A DNA stretch of 64,000 bases. Origin: Polyodon spathula. Its lineage: Eukaryota > Chordata > Actinopteri > Acipenseriformes > Polyodontidae. This document shows, piece after piece, positions 1-16,375 of this stretch. The translations under genes were made by a program, and so were the position numbers. The stretch's first letter is position 1. Each line of letters begins with the position of its first letter. Location of the stretch: NCBI RefSeq assembly GCF_017654505.1, contig NC_054570.1:4659488-4723487 (forward strand). The letters are read 5' to 3'. Below the pieces are notes generated by a model. That model did no database searches, was not told where the DNA came from, and saw only the letters and a program-made list of their open reading frames with translations.

Positions 1-732
1 CACAGGCTCTGTTCACATGAACTTGTTAACTGTGTTGGTCTATAATAAAAGCAGCTCAATGTTATTGTCTGTCAGGGGTATTGAGGGCAAAGCACTGTAT
101 TCTAACATCTGTAGATGTTCTCTGCATGAGAATTTGTACTCTTGGTTGATTTGCCCTGATTTAGAAAGTACTGGACAGCACAGTGCAACAGATCTATTTA
201 TAGAATTTGTAAACATGCATACAGTAATAATTCAAAATGATCATTTCTTCCCACTGGACAATAAAGCATTCATTGATTCATAATTAAATGTTTAGTCTAT
301 AATTAAAATTTGTTGATATAGTTAACAAAAGCATCGACTCTTTGTTTTTGTTTATAAATAAATAGTGGTGCACATTGCAAAATATGCAATTCAAAAGCAT
401 ACTTTGTATTTTATTTATAATAATATTTATTATTATTGAGCGAGATGGGATTTGAATCAAATAATGTGGAGATATACAAATGAGCAATTTGAACATTTGT
501 TACTACTACCACAGCAATGCCTGACATCAGAATCATTAGCACAGCCCCACATCAATTATAACACACTGACAACCACCAAGTAAGCTATGAACCCTCCTAA
601 TAAAGCAGGTAAATCAAATAGTTACAAAGATACGGCAGCAGCATATCAATGTGTTGTTTTTTTCTGTTGTAAATATAGGCAATGATACTAATCATCAGGG
701 GTCTGTATTGAGGGCATTGCTAGTGTATCAGA
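1..732. other. Left flank, no gene recognised
   Basis: This is AT-rich sequence without splice-like exons, RNA genes or a recognisable transposon. The open frames here are under 90 codons and resemble nothing I know. It ends abruptly where the 40-bp tandem repeat begins, at about 733. Confidence 0.7.
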
Positions 733-3700
733 GTGTATAGGATCACTGGGTTAATAAACTCACCAGACACAGTGTAACCACTGTTAATAAACTCACCAGA
801 CACAGTGTAACAGGATCACTGTGTTAATAAACTCACCAGACAGAGTGTAACAGGATCACTGTGTTAATAAACTCACCAGACAGAGTGTAACAGGATCACT
901 GTGTTAATAAACTCACCAGACACAGTGTAACAGGATCACTGTTAAAAACTCACCAGACACAGTGTAACAGGATCACTGTGTTAATAAACTCACCAGACAC
1001 AGTGTAACAGGATCACTGTGTTAATAAACTCACCAGACACAGTGTAACAGGATCACTGTGTTAATAAACTCACCAGACACAGTGTAACAGGATCACTGTG
1101 TTAATAAACTCACCAGACACAGTGTAACAGGATCACTGTGTTAATAAACTCACCAGACACAGTGTAACAGGATCACTGTGTTAATAAACTCACCAGACAC
1201 AGTGTAACAGGATCACTGTGTTAATAAACTCACCAGACACAGTGTAACAGGATCACTGTGTTAATAAACTCACCAGACACAGTGTAACAGGATCACTGTG
1301 TTAATAAACTCACCAGACACAGTGTAACAGGATCACTGTGTTAATAAACTCACCAGACACAGTGTAACAGGATCACTGTGTTAATAAACTCACCAGACAC
1401 AGTGTAACAGGATCACTGTGTTAATAAACTCACCAGACACAGTGTAACAGGATCACTGTGTTAATAAACTCACCAGACACAGTGTAACAGGATCACTGTG
1501 TTAATAAACTCACCAGACACAGTGTAACAGGATCACTGTGTTAATAAACTCACCAGACACAGTGTAACAGGATCACTGTGTTAATAAACTCACCAGACAC
1601 AGTGTAACAGGATCACTGTGTTAATAAACTCACCAGACACAGTGTAACAGGATCACTGTGTTAATAAACTCACCAGACACAGTGTAACAGGATCACTGTT
1701 AATAAACTCACCAGACACAGTGTAACAGGATCACTGTGTTAATAAACTCACCAGACACAGTGTAACAGGATCACTGTGTTAATAAACTCACCAGACACAG
1801 TGTAACAGGATCACTGTGTTAATAAACTCACCAGACACAGTGTAACAGGATCACTGTGTTAATAAACTCACCAGACACAGTGTAACAGGATCACTGTGTT
1901 AATAAACTCACCAGACACAGTGTAACAGGATCACTGTGTTAATAAACTCACCAGACACAGTGTAACAGGATCACTGTGTTAATAAACTCACCAGACACAG
2001 TGTAACAGGATCACTGTGTTAATAAACTCACCAGACACAGTGTAACAGGATCACTGTGTTAATAAACTCACCAGACACAGTGTAACAGGATCACTGTGTT
2101 AATAAACTCACCAGACACAGTGTAACAGGATCACTGTGTTAATAAACTCACCAGACACAGTGTAACAGGATCACTGTGTTAATAAACTCACCAGACACAG
2201 TGTAACAGGATCACTGTGTTAATAAACTCACCAGACACAGTGTAACAGGATCACTGTGTTAATAAACTCACCAGACACAGTGTAACAGGATCACTGTGTT
2301 AATAAACTCACCAGACACAGTGTAACAGGATCACTGTGTTAATAAACTCACCAGACACAGTGTAACAGGATCACTGTGTTAATAAACTCACCAGACACAG
2401 TGTAACAGGATCACTGTGTTAATAAACTCACCAGACACAGTGTAACAGGATCACTGTGTTAATAAACTCACCAGACACAGTGTAACAGGATCACTGTGTT
2501 AATAAACTCACCAGACACAGTGTAACAGGATCACTGTGTTAATAAACTCACCAGACACAGTGTAACAGGATCACTGTGTTAATAAACTCACCAGACACAG
2601 TGTAACAGGATCACTGTGTTAATAAACTCACCAGACACAGTGTAACAGGATCACTGTGTTAATAAACTCACCAGACACAGTGTAACAGGATCACTGTGTT
2701 AATAAACTCACCAGACACAGTGTAACAGGATCACTGTGTTAATAAACTCACCAGACACAGTGTAACAGGATCACTGTGTTAATAAACTCACCAGACACAG
2801 TGTAACAGGATCACTGTGTTAATAAACTCACCAGACACAGTGTAACAGGATCACTGTGTTAATAAACTCACCAGACACAGTGTAACAGGATCACTGTGTT
2901 AATAAACTCACCAGACACAGTGTAACAGGATCACTGTGTTAATAAACTCACCAGACACAGTGTAACAGGATCACTGTGTTAATAAACTCACCAGACACAG
3001 TGTAACAGGATCACTGTGTTAATAAACTCACCAGACACAGTGTAACAGGATCACTGTGTTAATAAACTCACCAGACACAGTGTAACAGGATCACTGTGTT
3101 AATAAACTCACCAGACACAGTGTAACAGGATCACTGTGTTAATAAACTCACCAGACACAGTGTAACAGGATCACTGTGTTAATAAACTCACCAGACACAG
3201 TGTAACAGGATCACTGTGTTAATAAACTCACCAGACACAGTGTAACAGGATCACTGTGTTAATAAACTCACCAGACACAGTGTAACAGGATCACTGTGTT
3301 AATAAACTCACCAGACACAGTGTAACAGGATCACTGTGTTAATAAACTCACCAGACACAGTGTAACAGGATCACTGTGTTAATAAACTCACCAGACACAG
3401 TGTAACAGGATCACTGTGTTAATAAACTCACCAGACACAGTGTAACAGGATCACTGTGTTAATAAACTCACCAGACACAGTGTAACAGGATCACTGTGTT
3501 AATAAACTCACCAGACACAGTGTAACAGGATCACTGTGTTAATAAACTCACCAGACACAGTGTAACAGGATCACTGTGTTTAATAAACTCACCAGACACA
3601 GTGTAACAGGATCACTGTGTTAATAAACTCACCAGACACAGTGTAACAGGATCACTGTGTTAATAAACTCACCAGACACAGTGTAACAGGATCACTGTGT

Positions 3701-6700
3701 TAATAAACTCACCAGACACAGTGTAACAGGATCACTGTGTTAATAAACTCACCAGACACAGTGTAACAGGATCACTGTGTTAATAAACTCACCAGACACA
3801 GTGTAACAGGATCACTGTGTTAATAAACTCACCAGACACAGTGTAACAGGATCACTGTGTTAATAAACTCACCAGACACAGTGTAACAGGATCACTGTGT
3901 TAATAAACTCACCAGACACAGTGTAACAGGATCACTGTGTTAATAAACTCACCAGACACAGTGTAACAGGATCACTGTGTTAATAAACTCACCAGACACA
4001 GTGTAACAGGATCACTGTGTTAATAAACTCACCAGACACAGTGTAACAGGATCACTGTGTTAATAAACTCACCAGACACAGTGTAACAGGATCACTGTGT
4101 TAATAAACTCACCAGACACAGTGTAACAGGATCACTGTGTTAATAAACTCACCAGACACAGTGTAACAGGATCACTGTGTTAATAAACTCACCAGACACA
4201 GTGTAACAGGATCACTGTGTTAATAAACTCACCAGACACAGTGTAACAGGATCACTGTGTTAATAAACTCACCAGACACAGTGTAACAGGATCACTGTGT
4301 TAATAAACTCACCAGACACAGTGTAACAGGATCACTGTGTTAATAAACTCACCAGACACAGTGTAACAGGATCACTGTGTTAATAAACTCACCAGACACA
4401 GTGTAACAGGATCACTGTGTTAATAAACTCACCAGACACAGTGTAACAGGATCACTGTGTTAATAAACTCACCAGACACAGTGTAACAGGATCACTGTGT
4501 TAATAAACTCACCAGACACAGTGTAACAGGATCACTGTGTTAATAAACTCACCAGACACAGTGTAACAGGATCACTGTGTTAATAAACTCACCAGACACA
4601 GTGTAACAGGATCACTGTGTTAATAAACTCACCAGACACAGTGTAACAGGATCACTGTGTTAATAAACTCACCAGACACAGTGTAACAGGATCACTGTGT
4701 TAATAAACTCACCAGACACAGTGTAACAGGATCACTGTGTTAATAAACTCACCAGACACAGTGTAACAGGATCACTGTGTTAATAAACTCACCAGACACA
4801 GTGTAACAGGATCACTGTGTTAATAAACTCACCAGACACAGTGTAACAGGATCACTGTGTTAATAAACTCACCAGACACAGTGTAACAGGATCACTGTGT
4901 TAATAAACTCACCAGACACAGTGTAACAGGATCACTGTGTTAATAAACTCACCAGACACAGTGTAACAGGATCACTGTGTTAATAAACTCACCAGACACA
5001 GTGTAACAGGATCACTGTGTTAATAAACTCACCAGACACAGTGTAACAGGATCACTGTGTTAATAAACTCACCAGACACAGTGTAACAGGATCACTGTGT
5101 TAATAAACTCACCAGACACAGTGTAACAGGATCACTGTGTTAATAAACTCACCAGACACAGTGTAACAGGATCACTGTGTTAATAAACTCACCAGACACA
5201 GTGTAACAGGATCACTGTGTTAATAAACTCACCAGACACAGTGTAACAGGATCACTGTGTTAATAAACTCACCAGACACAGTGTAACAGGATCACTGTGT
5301 TAATAAACTCACCAGACACAGTGTAACAGGATCACTGTGTTAATAAACTCACCAGACACAGTGTAACAGGATCACTGTGTTAATAAACTCACCAGACACA
5401 GTGTAACAGGATCACTGTGTTAATAAACTCACCAGACACAGTGTAACAGGATCACTGTGTTAATAAACTCACCAGACACAGTGTAACAGGATCACTGTGT
5501 TAATAAACTCACCAGACACAGTGTAACAGGATCACTGTGTTAATAAACTCACCAGACACAGTGTAACAGGATCACTGTGTTAATAAACTCACCAGACACA
5601 GTGTAACAGGATCACTGTGTTAATAAACTCACCAGACACAGTGTAACAGGATCACTGTGTTAATAAACTCACCAGACACAGTGTAACAGGATCACTGTGT
5701 TAATAAACTCACCAGACACAGTGTAACAGGATCACTGTGTTAATAAACTCACCAGACACAGTGTAACAGGATCACTGTGTTAATAAACTCACCAGACACA
5801 GTGTAACAGGATCACTGTGTTAATAAACTCACCAGACACAGTGTAACAGGATCACTGTGTTAATAAACTCACCAGACACAGTGTAACAGGATCACTGTGT
5901 TAATAAACTCACCAGACACAGTGTAACAGGATCACTGTGTTAATAAACTCACCAGACACAGTGTAACAGGATCACTGTGTTAAACTAAACTCACCAGACA
6001 CAGTGTAACAGGATCACTGTGTTAATAAACTCACCAGACACAGTGTAACAGGATCACTGTGTTAATAAACTCACCAGACACAGTGTAACAGGATCACTGT
6101 GTTAATAAACTCACCAGACACAGTGTAACAGGATCACTGTGTTAATAAACTCACCAGACACAGTGTAACAGGATCACTGTGTTAATAAACTCACCAGACA
6201 CAGTGTAACAGGATCACTGTGTTAATAAACTCACCAGACACAGTGTAACAGGATCACTGTGTTAATAAACTCACCAGACACAGTGTAACAGGATCACTGT
6301 GTTAATAAACTCACCAGACACAGTGTAACAGGATCACTGTGTTAATAAACTCACCAGACACAGTGTAACAGGATCACTGTGTTAATAAACTCACCAGACA
6401 CAGTGTAACAGGATCACTGTGTTAATAAACTCACCAGACACAGTGTAACAGGATCACTGTGTTAATAAACTCACCAGACACAGTGTAACAGGATCACTGT
6501 GTTAATAAACTCACCAGACACAGTGTAACAGGATCACTGTGTTAATAAACTCACCAGACACAGTGTAACAGGATCACTGTGTTAATAAACTCACCAGACA
6601 CAGTGTAACAGGATCACTGTGTTAATAAACTCACCAGACACAGTGTAACAGGATCACTGTGTTAATAAACTCACCAGACACAGTGTAACAGGATCACTGT

Positions 6701-9700
6701 GTTAATAAACTCACCAGACACAGTGTAACAGGATCACTGTGTTAATAAACTCACCAGACACAGTGTAACAGGATCACTGTGTTAATAAACTCACCAGACA
6801 CAGTGTAACAGGATCACTGTGTTAATAAACTCACCAGACACAGTGTAACAGGATCACTGTGTTAATAAACTCACCAGACACAGTGTAACAGGATCACTGT
6901 GTTAATAAACTCACCAGACACAGTGTAACAGGATCACTGTGTTAATAAACTCACCAGACACAGTGTAACAGGATCACTGTGTTAATAAACTCACCAGACA
7001 CAGTGTAACAGGATCACTGTGTTAATAAACTCACCAGACACAGTGTAACAGGATCACTGTGTTAATAAACTCACCAGACACAGTGTAACAGGATCACTGT
7101 GTTAATAAACTCACCAGACACAGTGTAACAGGATCACTGTGTTAATAAACTCACCAGACACAGTGTAACAGGATCACTGTGTTAATAAACTCACCAGACA
7201 CAGTGTAACAGGATCACTGTGTTAATAAACTCACCAGACACAGTGTAACAGGATCACTGTGTTAATAAACTCACCAGACACAGTGTAACAGGATCACTGT
7301 GTTAATAAACTCACCAGACACAGTGTAACAGGATCACTGTGTTAATAAACTCACCAGACACAGTGTAACAGGATCACTGTGTTAATAAACTCACCAGACA
7401 CAGTGTAACAGGATCACTGTGTTAATAAACTCACCAGACACAGTGTAACAGGATCACTGTGTTAATAAACTCACCAGACACAGTGTAACAGGATCACTGT
7501 GTTAATAAACTCACCAGACACAGTGTAACAGGATCACTGTGTTAATAAACTCACCAGACACAGTGTAACAGGATCACTGTGTTAATAAACTCACCAGACA
7601 CAGTGTAACAGGATCACTGTGTTAATAAACTCACCAGACACAGTGTAACAGGATCACTGTGTTAATAAACTCACCAGACACAGTGTAACAGGATCACTGT
7701 GTTAATAAACTCACCAGACACAGTGTAACAGGATCACTGTGTTAATAAACTCACCAGACACAGTGTAACAGGATCACTGTGTTAATAAACTCACCAGACA
7801 CAGTGTAACAGGATCACTGTGTTAATAAACTCACCAGACACAGTGTAACAGGATCACTGTGTTAATAAACTCACCAGACACAGTGTAACAGGATCACTGT
7901 GTTAATAAACTCACCAGACACAGTGTAACAGGATCACTGTGTTAATAAACTCACCAGACACAGTGTAACAGGATCACTGTGTTAATAAACTCACCAGACA
8001 CAGTGTAACAGGATCACTGTGTTAATAAACTCACCAGACACAGTGTAACAGGATCACTGTGTTAATAAACTCACCAGACACAGTGTAACAGGATCACTGT
8101 GTTAATAAACTCACCAGACACAGTGTAACAGGATCACTGTGTTAATAAACTCACCAGACACAGTGTAACAGGATCACTGTGTTAATAAACTCACCAGACA
8201 CAGTGTAACAGGATCACTGTGTTAATAAACTCACCAGACACAGTGTAACAGGATCACTGTGTTAATAAACTCACCAGACACAGTGTAACAGGATCACTGT
8301 GTTAATAAACTCACCAGACACAGTGTAACAGGATCACTGTGTTAATAAACTCACCAGACACAGTGTAACAGGATCACTGTGTTAATAAACTCACCAGACA
8401 CAGTGTAACAGGATCACTGTGTTAATAAACTCACCAGACACAGTGTAACAGGATCACTGTGTTAATAAACTCACCAGACACAGTGTAACAGGATCACTGT
8501 GTTAATAAACTCACCAGACACAGTGTAACAGGATCACTGTGTTAATAAACTCACCAGACACAGTGTAACAGGATCACTGTGTTAATAAACTCACCAGACA
8601 CAGTGTAACAGGATCACTGTGTTAATAAACTCACCAGACACAGTGTAACAGGATCACTGTGTTAATAAACTCACCAGACACAGTGTAACAGGATCACTGT
8701 GTTAATAAACTCACCAGACACAGTGTAACAGGATCACTGTGTTAATAAACTCACCAGACACAGTGTAACAGGATCACTGTGTTAATAAACTCACCAGACA
8801 CAGTGTAACAGGATCACTGTGTTAATAAACTCACCAGACACAGTGTAACAGGATCACTGTGTTAATAAACTCACCAGACACAGTGTAACAGGATCACTGT
8901 GTTAATAAACTCACCAGACACAGTGTAACAGGATCACTGTGTTAATAAACTCACCAGACACAGTGTAACAGGATCACTGTGTTAATAAACTCACCAGACA
9001 CAGTGTAACAGGATCACTGTGTTAATAAACTCACCAGACACAGTGTAACAGGATCACTGTGTTAATAAACTCACCAGACACAGTGTAACAGGATCACTGT
9101 GTTAATAAACTCACCAGACACAGTGTAACAGGATCACTGTGTTAATAAACTCACCAGACACAGTGTAACAGGATCACTGTGTTAATAAACTCACCAGACA
9201 CAGTGTAACAGGATCACTGTGTTAATAAACTCACCAGACACAGTGTAACAGGATCACTGTGTTAATAAACTCACCAGACACAGTGTAACAGGATCACTGT
9301 GTTAATAAACTCACCAGACACAGTGTAACAGGATCACTGTGTTAATAAACTCACCAGACACAGTGTAACAGGATCACTGTGTTAATAAACTCACCAGACA
9401 CAGTGTAACAGGATCACTGTGTTAATAAACTCACCAGACACAGTGTAACAGGATCACTGTGTTAATAAACTCACCAGACACAGTGTAACAGGATCACTGT
9501 GTTAATAAACTCACCAGACACAGTGTAACAGGATCACTGTGTTAATAAACTCACCAGACACAGTGTAACAGGATCACTGTGTTAATAAACTCACCAGACA
9601 CACACAGACACAGTGTAACAGGATCACTGTGTTAATAAACTCACCAGACACAGTGTAACAGGATCACTGTGTTAATAAACTCACCAGACACAGTGTAACA

Positions 9701-12700
9701 GGATCACTGTGTTAATAAACTCACCAGACACAGTGTAACAGGATCACTGTGTTAATAAACTCACCAGACACAGTGTAACAGGATCACTGTGTTAATAAAC
9801 TCACCAGACACAGTGTAACAGGATCACTGTGTTAATAAACTCACCAGACACAGTGTAACAGGATCACTGTGTTAATAAACTCACCAGACACAGTGTAACA
9901 GGATCACTGTGTTAATAAACTCACCAGACACAGTGTAACAGGATCACTGTGTTAATAAACTCACCAGACACAGTGTAACAGGATCACTGTGTTAATAAAC
10001 TCACCAGACACAGTGTAACAGGATCACTGTGTTAATAAACTCACCAGACACAGTGTAACAGGATCACTGTGTTAATAAACTCACCAGACACAGTGTAACA
10101 GGATCACTGTGTTAATAAACTCACCAGACACAGTGTAACAGGATCACTGTGTTAATAAACTCACCAGACACAGTGTAACAGGATCACTGTGTTAATAAAC
10201 TCACCAGACACAGTGTAACAGGATCACTGTGTTAATAAACTCACCAGACACAGTGTAACAGGATCACTGTGTTAATAAACTCACCAGACACAGTGTAACA
10301 GGATCACTGTGTTAATAAACTCACCAGACACAGTGTAACAGGATCACTGTGTTAATAAACTCACCAGACACAGTGTAACAGGATCACTGTGTTAATAAAC
10401 TCACCAGACACAGTGTAACAGGATCACTGTGTTAATAAACTCACCAGACACAGTGTAACAGGATCACTGTGTTAATAAACTCACCAGACACAGTGTAACA
10501 GGATCACTGTGTTAATAAACTCACCAGACACAGTGTAACAGGATCACTGTGTTAATAAACTCACCAGACACAGTGTAACAGGATCACTGTGTTAATAAAC
10601 TCACCAGACACAGTGTAACAGGATCACTGTGTTAATAAACTCACCAGACACAGTGTAACAGGATCACTGTGTTAATAAACTCACCAGACACAGTGTAACA
10701 GGATCACTGTGTTAATAAACTCACCAGACACAGTGTAACAGGATCACTGTGTTAATAAACTCACCAGACACAGTGTAACAGGATCACTGTGTTAATAAAC
10801 TCACCAGACACAGTGTAACAGGATCACTGTGTTAATAAACTCACCAGACACAGTGTAACAGGATCACTGTGTTAATAAACTCACCAGACACAGTGTAACA
10901 GGATCACTGTGTTAATAAACTCACCAGACACAGTGTAACAGGATCACTGTGTTAATAAACTCACCAGACACAGTGTAACAGGATCACTGTGTTAATAAAC
11001 TCACCAGACACAGTGTAACAGGATCACTGTGTTAATAAACTCACCAGACACAGTGTAACAGGATCACTGTGTTAATAAACTCACCAGACACAGTGTAACA
11101 GGATCACTGTGTTAATAAACTCACCAGACACAGTGTAACAGGATCACTGTGTTAATAAACTCACCAGACACAGTGTAACAGGATCACTGTGTTAATAAAC
11201 TCACCAGACACAGTGTAACAGGATCACTGTGTTAATAAACTCACCAGACACAGTGTAACAGGATCACTGTGTTAATAAACTCACCAGACACAGTGTAACA
11301 GGATCACTGTGTTAATAAACTCACCAGACACAGTGTAACAGGATCACTGTGTTAATAAACTCACCAGACACAGTGTAACAGGATCACTGTGTTAATAAAC
11401 TCACCAGACACAGTGTAACAGGATCACTGTGTTAATAAACTCACCAGACACAGTGTAACAGGATCACTGTGTTAATAAACTCACCAGACACAGTGTAACA
11501 GGATCACTGTGTTAATAAACTCACCAGACACAGTGTAACAGGATCACTGTGTTAATAAACTCACCAGACACAGTGTAACAGGATCACTGTGTTAATAAAC
11601 TCACCAGACACAGTGTAACAGGATCACTGTGTTAATAAACTCACCAGACACAGTGTAACAGGATCACTGTGTTAATAAACTCACCAGACACAGTGTAACA
11701 GGATCACTGTGTTAATAAACTCACCAGACACAGTGTAACAGGATCACTGTGTTAATAAACTCACCAGACACAGTGTAACAGGATCACTGTGTTAATAAAC
11801 TCACCAGACACAGTGTAACAGGATCACTGTGTTAAGTGTAACAGGATCACTGTGTTAATAAACTCACCAGACACAGTGTAACAGGATCACTGTGTTAATA
11901 AACTCACCAGACACAGTGTAACAGGATCACTGTGTTAATAAACTCACCAGACACAGTGTAACAGGATCACTGTGTTAATAAACTCACCAGACACAGTGTA
12001 ACAGGATCACTGTGTTAATAAACTCACCAGACACAGTGTAACAGGATCACTGTGTTAATAAACTCACCAGACACAGTGTAACAGGATCACTGTGTTAATA
12101 AACTCACCAGACACAGTGTAACAGGATCACTGTGTTAATAAACTCACCAGACACAGTGTAACAGGATCACTGTGTTAATAAACTCACCAGACACAGTGTA
12201 ACAGGATCACTGTGTTAATAAACTCACCAGACACAGTGTAACAGGATCACTGTGTTAATAAACTCACCAGACACAGTGTAACAGGATCACTGTGTTAATA
12301 AACTCACCAGACACAGTGTAACAGGATCACTGTGTTAATAAACTCACCAGACACAGTGTAACAGGATCACTGTGTTAATAAACTCACCAGACACAGTGTA
12401 ACAGGATCACTGTGTTAATAAACTCACCAGACACAGTGTAACAGGATCACTGTGTTAATAAACTCACCAGACACAGTGTAACAGGATCACTGTGTTAATA
12501 AACTCACCAGACACAGTGTAACAGGATCACTGTGTTAATAAACTCACCAGACACAGTGTAACAGGATCACTGTGTTAATAAACTCACCAGACACAGTGTA
12601 ACAGGATCACTGTGTTAATAAACTCACCAGACACAGTGTAACAGGATCACTGTGTTAATAAACTCACCAGACACAGTGTAACAGGATCACTGTGTTAATA

Positions 12701-15700
12701 AACTCACCAGACACAGTGTAACAGGATCACTGTGTTAATAAACTCACCAGACACAGTGTAACAGGATCACTGTGTTAATAAACTCACCAGACACAGTGTA
12801 ACAGGATCACTGTGTTAATAAACTCACCAGACACAGTGTAACAGGATCACTGTGTTAATAAACTCACCAGACACAGTGTAACAGGATCACTGTGTTAATA
12901 AACTCACCAGACACAGTGTAACAGGATCACTGTGTTAATAAACTCACCAGACACAGTGTAACAGGATCACTGTGTTAATAAACTCACCAGACACAGTGTA
13001 ACAGGATCACTGTGTTAATAAACTCACCAGACACAGTGTAACAGGATCACTGTGTTAATAAACTCACCAGACACAGTGTAACAGGATCACTGTGTTAATA
13101 AACTCACCAGACACAGTGTAACAGGATCACTGTGTTAATAAACTCACCAGACACAGTGTAACAGGATCACTGTGTTAATAAACTCACCAGACACAGTGTA
13201 ACAGGATCACTGTGTTAATAAACTCACCAGACACAGTGTAACAGGATCACTGTGTTAATAAACTCACCAGACACAGTGTAACAGGATCACTGTGTTAATA
13301 AACTCACCAGACACAGTGTAACAGGATCACTGTGTTAATAAACTCACCAGACACAGTGTAACAGGATCACTGTGTTAATAAACTCACCAGACACAGTGTA
13401 ACAGGATCACTGTGTTAATAAACTCACCAGACACAGTGTAACAGGATCACTGTGTTAATAAACTCACCAGACACAGTGTAACAGGATCACTGTGTTAATA
13501 AACTCACCAGACACAGTGTAACAGGATCACTGTGTTAATAAACTCACCAGACACAGTGTAACAGGATCACTGTGTTAATAAACTCACCAGACACAGTGTA
13601 ACAGGATCACTGTGTTAATAAACTCACCAGACACAGTGTAACAGGATCACTGTGTTAATAAACTCACCAGACACAGTGTAACAGGATCACTGTGTTAATA
13701 AACTCACCAGACACAGTGTAACAGGATCACTGTGTTAATAAACTCACCAGACACAGTGTAACAGGATCACTGTGTTAATAAACTCACCAGACACAGTGTA
13801 ACAGGATCACTGTGTTAATAAACTCACCAGACACAGTGTAACAGGATCACTGTGTTAATAAACTCACCAGACACAGTGTAACAGGATCACTGTGTTAATA
13901 AACTCACCAGACACAGTGTAACAGGATCACTGTGTTAATAAACTCACCAGACACAGTGTAACAGGATCACTGTGTTAATAAACTCACCAGACACAGTGTA
14001 ACAGGATCACTGTGTTAATAAACTCACCAGACACAGTGTAACAGGATCACTGTGTTAATAAACTCACCAGACACAGTGTAACAGGATCACTGTGTTAATA
14101 AACTCACCAGACACAGTGTAACAGGATCACTGTGTTAATAAACTCACCAGACACAGTGTAACAGGATCACTGTGTTAATAAACTCACCAGACACAGTGTA
14201 ACAGGATCACTGTGTTAATAAACTCACCAGACACAGTGTAACAGGATCACTGTGTTAATAAACTCACCAGACACAGTGTAACAGGATCACTGTGTTAATA
14301 AACTCACCAGACACAGTGTAACAGGATCACTGTGTTAATAAACTCACCAGACACAGTGTAACAGGATCACTGTGTTAATAAACTCACCAGACACAGTGTA
14401 ACAGGATCACTGTGTTAATAAACTCACCAGACACAGTGTAACAGGATCACTGTGTTAATAAACTCACCAGACACAGTGTAACAGGATCACTGTGTTAATA
14501 AACTCACCAGACACAGTGTAACAGGATCACTGTGTTAATAAACTCACCAGACACAGTGTAACAGGATCACTGTGTTAATAAACTCACCAGACACAGTGTA
14601 ACAGGATCACTGTGTTAATAAACTCACCAGACACAGTGTAACAGGATCACTGTGTTAATAAACTCACCAGACACAGTGTAACAGGATCACTGTGTTAATA
14701 AACTCACCAGACACAGTGTAACAGGATCACTGTGTTAATAAACTCACCAGACACAGTGTAACAGGATCACTGTGTTAATAAACTCACCAGACACAGTGTA
14801 ACAGGATCACTGTTAATAAACTCACCAGACACAGTGTAACAGGATCACTGTGTTAATAAACTCACCAGACACAGTGTAACAGGATCACTGTGTTAATAAA
14901 CTCAACAGACACAGTGTAACAGGATCACTGTGTTAATAAACTCACCAGACACAGTGTAACAGGATCACTGTGTTAATAAACTCACCAGACACAGTGTAAC
15001 AGGATCACTGTGTTAATAAACTCACCAGACACAGTGTAACAGGATCACTGTGTTAATAAACTCACCAGACACAGTGTAACAGGATCACTGTGTTAATAAA
15101 CTCACCAGACACAGTGTAACAGGATCACTGTGTTAATAAACTCACCAGACACAGTGTAACAGGATCACTGTGTTAATAAACCAACCAGACACAGTGTAAC
15201 AGGATCACTGTGTTAATAAACTCACCAGACACAGTGTAACAGGATCACTGTGTTAATAAACTCACCAGACACAGTGTAACAGGATCACTGTGTTAATAAA
15301 CTCACCAGACACAGTGTAACAGGATCACTGTGTTAATAAACTCACCAGACACAGTGTAACAGGATCACTGTGTTAATAAACTCACCAGACACAGTGTAAC
15401 AGGATCACTGTGTTAATAAACTCACCAGACACAGTGTAACAGGATCACTGTGTTAATAAACTCACCAGACACAGTGTAACAGGATCACTGTGTTAATAAA
15501 CTCACCAGACACAGTGTAACAGGATCACTGTGTTAATAAACTCACCAGACACAGTGTAACAGGATCACTGTGTTAATAAACTCACCAGACACAGTGTAAC
15601 AGGATCACTGTGTTAATAAACTCACCAGACACAGTGTAACAGGATCACTGTGTTAATAAACTCACCAGACACAGTGTAACAGGATCACTGTGTTAATAAA

Positions 15701-16375
15701 CTCACCAGACACAGTGTAACAGGATCACTGTGTTAATAAACTCACCAGACACAGTGTAACAGGATCACTGTGTTAATAAACTCACCAGACACAGTGTAAC
15801 AGGATCACTGTGTTAATAAACTCACCAGACACAGTGTAACAGGATCACTGTGTTAATAAACTCACCAGACACAGTGTAACAGGATCACTGTGTTAATAAA
15901 CTCACCAGACACAGTGTAACAGGATCACTGTGTTAATAAACTCACCAGACACAGTGTAACAGGATCACTGTGTTAATAAACTCACCAGACACAGTGTAAC
16001 AGGATCACTGTGTTAATAAACTCACCAGACACAGTGTAACAGGATCACTGTTTAATAAACTCACCAGACACAGTTGTTAATAAACTCACCAGACACAGTG
16101 TAACAGGATCACTGTGTTAATAAACTCACCAGACACAGTGTAACAGGATCACTGTTTAATAAACTCACCAGACACAGTGTAACAGGATCACTGTGTTAAT
16201 AAACTCACCAGACACAGTGTAACAGGATCACTGTGTTAATAAACTCACCAGACACAGTGTAACAGGATCACTGTGTTAATAAACTCACCAGACACAGTGT
16301 AATAGGATCACTGTGTTAATAAACTCACCAGACACAGTGTAACAGGATCACTTTGTTAATAACCTCAGACACAGT
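733..16375. repeat. 40-bp minisatellite/satellite array, homogeneous part
   Basis: About 390 head-to-tail copies of a 40-bp monomer, reading ttaataaactcaccagacac followed by agtgtaacaggatcactgtg. Almost all copies are identical. Exceptions seen are cagacagagtg variants in the first few copies, 38-bp monomers near 1696 and 14810, a one-base insertion near 3581, a small insertion near 5980, a 10-bp duplication near 9600, a truncated copy near 11835, and substitutions near 14905 and 15181. Each monomer carries an 8-bp inverted repeat (acacagtg and cactgtgt) around a 9-nt loop, and an AATAAA hexamer on the + strand. There are no unique spacers between units, so this is a tandem repeat and not a CRISPR array. 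Confidence 0.98.

Noticed and set aside
733..16375. Telomeric array
   Set aside because: The monomer is 40 bp and lacks TTAGGG units. A subtelomeric location remains possible but cannot be shown here.
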